64,000 nucleotides of DNA, taken from Runella sp. CRIBMP. Lineage in GTDB: Bacteria; Bacteroidota; Bacteroidia; Cytophagales; Spirosomataceae. Numbering within the stretch: position 1 is the stretch's first letter; each line of letters opens with the position of its first letter. Both the position numbers and the translations under genes were made by a program. The notes beneath the pieces were generated by a model. That model saw only the letters and a program-made list of their open reading frames with translations, was not told where the DNA came from and searched no databases. Below are positions 61,862 through 64,000 of the stretch, piece after piece. The stretch spans positions 434,001 through 498,000 of the forward strand of contig NZ_JAAAKZ010000001.1 of assembly GCF_009905605.1 (NCBI RefSeq), read 5' to 3'.

Positions 61862-64000
61862 TTACACGATTCCCTGTGCCTTCGCCAAAGCCGCATCAAG
61901 CCCGCTCGCGTCGGAGCCGCCAGCGGTGGCAAAGAAAGGCTGTCCGCCGCCGCCGCCTTTGACTTCTTTGGCGAGGTCTTTGACGATGTTGCCTGCGTGT
62001 TTGCCCTGTGCTACCAAATCTTCCGAAAGCATCACCGCTAATTGAGGCTTGCCGTTGAGTACAGTTCCCAATACAATGAAACAGGTACCGAGTGACTCTT
62101 TCAGTTGGTACGTCAGCGATTTGAGCGCATCTGCGTTGGCTACGTCTACCCGCGCAATGATGACAGAAATTTCACCTTTAGTTTCTACCTGAGCCAATAA
62201 ACCTTGTTTGGTTTGTTGCAACTTTTCGTTTTCAAGGGCTTCAATGCGTTTGAGCAACGTGGCCTTCTCCGAAAGCAGGTTTTCTACGGCTTTCACCACG
62301 TCTTTTTGGCCCTTGAACAACTCTTCCAATTGGCTGATAACTTCTGCCTGACGGCTGATGATTTCCAGTGCTTTTTCGCCCGTTACGGCTTCCACGCGGC
62401 GTACGCCCGCCGATACGGAGCCTTCGGAGGTGAACTTGAAAAGCGCAATCTCGCCCGTTGAAGGCACGTGCGTACCCCCACAAAGCTCAACTGAAAACTG
62501 CGGGTCAAACTCCACTACGCGGACAAAATCGCCGTATTTTTCACCAAATGTGGCCGTTGCCCCTTTCTTGATGGCCTCATCAATCGGCACATTGACGTAG
62601 GTTTTTTGGGCAATGTTGGCGCGAATCTTGGCGTTTACGATGTCTTCTACCTGCTTCAATTCCTCGTCGGTTACTTTGGCGAAGTGTGAGAAGTCAAAAC
62701 GCGTTACTTCGTCGTTTTGATACGAACCTTTTTGCACAATGTGCGTGCCTAACACCTTCCGCAAACCTGCCAGCATCAAGTGCGTAGCCGTGTGATTACG
62801 CATGATGTTCTGACGGCGGTGGGCATCTACAGAAGCGAGGAGCGGAGAGTGAGTATTCAGAATTTCATCCAGATTTTTGTCGCGGGAAATGTGAACAAAC
62901 AAATCATTTTCTTTCTTGGTATCAACGATATTAATGATTCGTACTTCGTCATTCGTAACTCGTAATTCTCCCGAATCTCCTACTTGTCCCCCCATTTCGG
63001 CATAAAACGGCGTGCGGTCGAGCACGATGTGGTATTCTTCGCCCGCTTTGGTTTTTACTTTTCGGTATTTCACGATTTGGGCGTTTGCTTCGAGGGTATC
63101 ATAACCCACAAACTCAAAATCGCCACCTTCGCTTACTTCTACCCAGTCGGTAGCTTCTTTGGCGGCGTCCTGACGGCTGCGGTTTTTTTGTTCGGCCAAT
63201 GCTTTTTCGTAGCCAGCCTCGTCGATTTTGTAGCCTTTTTCTTTGGCTAACAAAGCCGTTAAATCTACTGGAAAACCAAACGTGTCGGATAATTCAAAAA
63301 CCGTTTCCCCGTTGATGATCCCCCCCGTGGGTGTTTGCGCGCTGATGAGTTCAAAGCGTTTGATACCTGCTTCCAACGTACGCAAAAAGCTCTTTTCTTC
63401 TTCATTTACCACGCGGGTTACGAAGTCTTCCTGTGCTTTGAGTTCGGGGAAAACATCCTTAAACTGCTCGGCCAGTACTGGTACCAACTGACTCATAAAC
63501 GGCTCGGTGAAGCCCAAATACGAGTACCCATAGCGAATAGCCCGGCGCAGAATGCGACGAATGACATAGCCCGCTTTGGCGTTGGATGGTAACTGCCCGT
63601 CGGCAATGGCGAAGCTCACCGCACGCAGGTGGTCAGCAATGACGCGCATGGCAATGTCGGTATAATCAGTCGTGTTGAGTGTGCCGTTTACCCCGTATTT
63701 TTTACCGCACATTTTCTCAATGACCTGAATGGTGTTTTGGAAAATATCGGTGTCGTAGTTTGATTTTTTGCCCTGAATGGCCATGCAAAGGCGCTCAAAG
63801 CCCATGCCCGTATCGACGTGCTTGGAAGGTAACGAAATCAATGAGCCGTCGGCTTTGCGCTCAAACTGCATAAATACGTTGTTCCAAATTTCCACCACTT
63901 GCGGGTGGTCGGCGTTGACGAGCTCTTTGCCCGACTTGGCATCTACGTCGGCTTGGTCGCGGAGGTCGATGTGGATTTCTGAGCAAGGGCCGCAGGGACC
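61862..64000 (-). CDS. alaS: Alanyl-tRNA synthetase, C-terminal part (5' end outside window)
   Basis: The frame is open to the window edge, so about 712 of the usual 870-880 residues are seen. The first residues seen are GPCGPCSEIHIDLR, a class II synthetase core motif, so only the N-terminal piece of the catalytic domain is missing. The editing site is NHTATHLMLAGLRK and CGGTHV. The DHHA1-like C-terminal domain ends in GGGGGQPFFATAGGSDASGLDAAL. It charges tRNA-Ala and clears mischarged Ser and Gly. The GTG at 63898 is internal, not a start. Confidence 0.96.
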   Translation of the reverse strand, partial: GPCGPCSEIHIDLRDQADVDAKSGKELVNADHPQVVEIWNNVFMQFERKADGSLISLPSKHVDTGMGFERLCMAIQGKKSNYDTDIFQNTIQVIEKMCGKKYGVNGTLNTTDYTDIAMRVIADHLRAVSFAIADGQLPSNAKAGYVIRRILRRAIRYGYSYLGFTEPFMSQLVPVLAEQFKDVFPELKAQEDFVTRVVNEEEKSFLRTLEAGIKRFELISAQTPTGGIINGETVFELSDTFGFPVDLTALLAKEKGYKIDEAGYEKALAEQKNRSRQDAAKEATDWVEVSEGGDFEFVGYDTLEANAQIVKYRKVKTKAGEEYHIVLDRTPFYAEMGGQVGDSGELRVTNDEVRIINIVDTKKENDLFVHISRDKNLDEILNTHSPLLASVDAHRRQNIMRNHTATHLMLAGLRKVLGTHIVQKGSYQNDEVTRFDFSHFAKVTDEELKQVEDIVNAKIRANIAQKTYVNVPIDEAIKKGATATFGEKYGDFVRVVEFDPQFSVELCGGTHVPSTGEIALFKFTSEGSVSAGVRRVEAVTGEKALEIISRQAEVISQLEELFKGQKDVVKAVENLLSEKATLLKRIEALENEKLQQTKQGLLAQVETKGEISVIIARVDVANADALKSLTYQLKESLGTCFIVLGTVLNGKPQLAVMLSEDLVAQGKHAGNIVKDLAKEVKGGGGGQPFFATAGGSDASGLDAALAKAQGIV

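Noticed and set aside
61633-61932. N-terminal extension of the DUF4143 protein by about 100 residues
   Set aside because: The extension includes the repeats and Pro/Ser/Asn-rich residues not found in the family. The ATG at 61632 starts the usual MIKRQLETFL sequence.
1-64000. Prophage or integrative element in the window
   Set aside because: No integrase, phage structural gene, conjugation gene or attachment repeat is seen; all cassettes are typical chromosomal genes.

Overview
The window is a chromosomal segment of a Bacteroidota bacterium, most likely a Cytophagales/Spirosomataceae member (Runella-like). This is inferred from gene content and was not tested by a search. Signs for it are the Bacteroidota-type promoter boxes (TTG or TTTG, about 19-20 nt, TAnnTTTG), the near absence of Shine-Dalgarno sites, DUF3078, DUF5690 and coathanger-type domains, the fused rhamnulose-1-phosphate aldolase/dehydrogenase, and the order rplM-rpsI-rpsB-tsf with long spacers. 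No integrase, prophage, insertion sequence or CRISPR array is visible. About 50 genes are supported, plus one tRNA and one decayed gene.

Layout. 1-10.5 kb: the tail of a large dehydrogenase/cytochrome c protein, a DEAD-box helicase, a penicillin-acylase-type Ntn hydrolase, a small membrane protein, a monoacylglycerol-lipase-like hydrolase, a planctomycete-type cytochrome (PSCyt1/DUF1549/DUF1553) and a beta-CASP RNase-like protein. tRNA-Leu(CAG) lies at 10.64 kb. 10.86-15.8 kb (minus): L-rhamnose catabolism (aldolase/dehydrogenase, isomerase, kinase), with a terminator-like hairpin after the first gene. 15.9-21.6 kb: quinone oxidoreductase, serine hydrolase, GT-B-like protein, TonB-like protein and a lipoprotein. 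21.7-25.7 kb: an enolase-superfamily enzyme and an RraA-family protein, both with export-type N-termini, and a DUF5690 transporter-like protein. 25.7-27.3 kb: nadB.

27.5-30.6 kb: rplM, rpsI, rpsB and tsf, with structured spacers. 30.8-33.8 kb: an ECF sigma factor with a hydrophobic C-terminal tail, a 61-residue acidic protein, an MscS-type channel, a DUF3078 protein and MscL, which looks like a membrane-tension module. 34.0-38.2 kb: a stand-alone LytTR regulator with repeated palindromes at its promoter, an outer-membrane barrel, and an unrecognised set made of a coiled-coil membrane protein, a polytopic protein and a VWA-like lipoprotein. 38.4-42.6 kb: lpdA with a well-formed promoter and a 5' hairpin, then a two-subunit molybdenum hydroxylase.

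42.7-43.8 kb is a decay island: a short C-terminal remnant and an Rpn-family nuclease/transposase gene with five in-frame stops but no frameshift. 43.9-53.3 kb is an efflux operon (adaptor, TolC-like, MacB-type ATPase, two permeases) that runs into a sigma-54 response regulator. Its histidine kinase follows, with a 2H-phosphoesterase-like gene inserted on the other strand. A candidate sigma-54 promoter precedes the adaptor. 53.3-64 kb: diheme cytochrome, AI-2E-type transporter, beta-propeller protein, PQQ-type sugar dehydrogenase, NfeD plus flotillin, a DUF4143 ATPase preceded by three 33-bp repeats, and the C-terminal part of alaS.

The best candidates for undescribed biology are the sigma-factor/channel module, the coiled-coil/VWA-lipoprotein module, the LytTR promoter palindromes and the structured spacers around rpsB.
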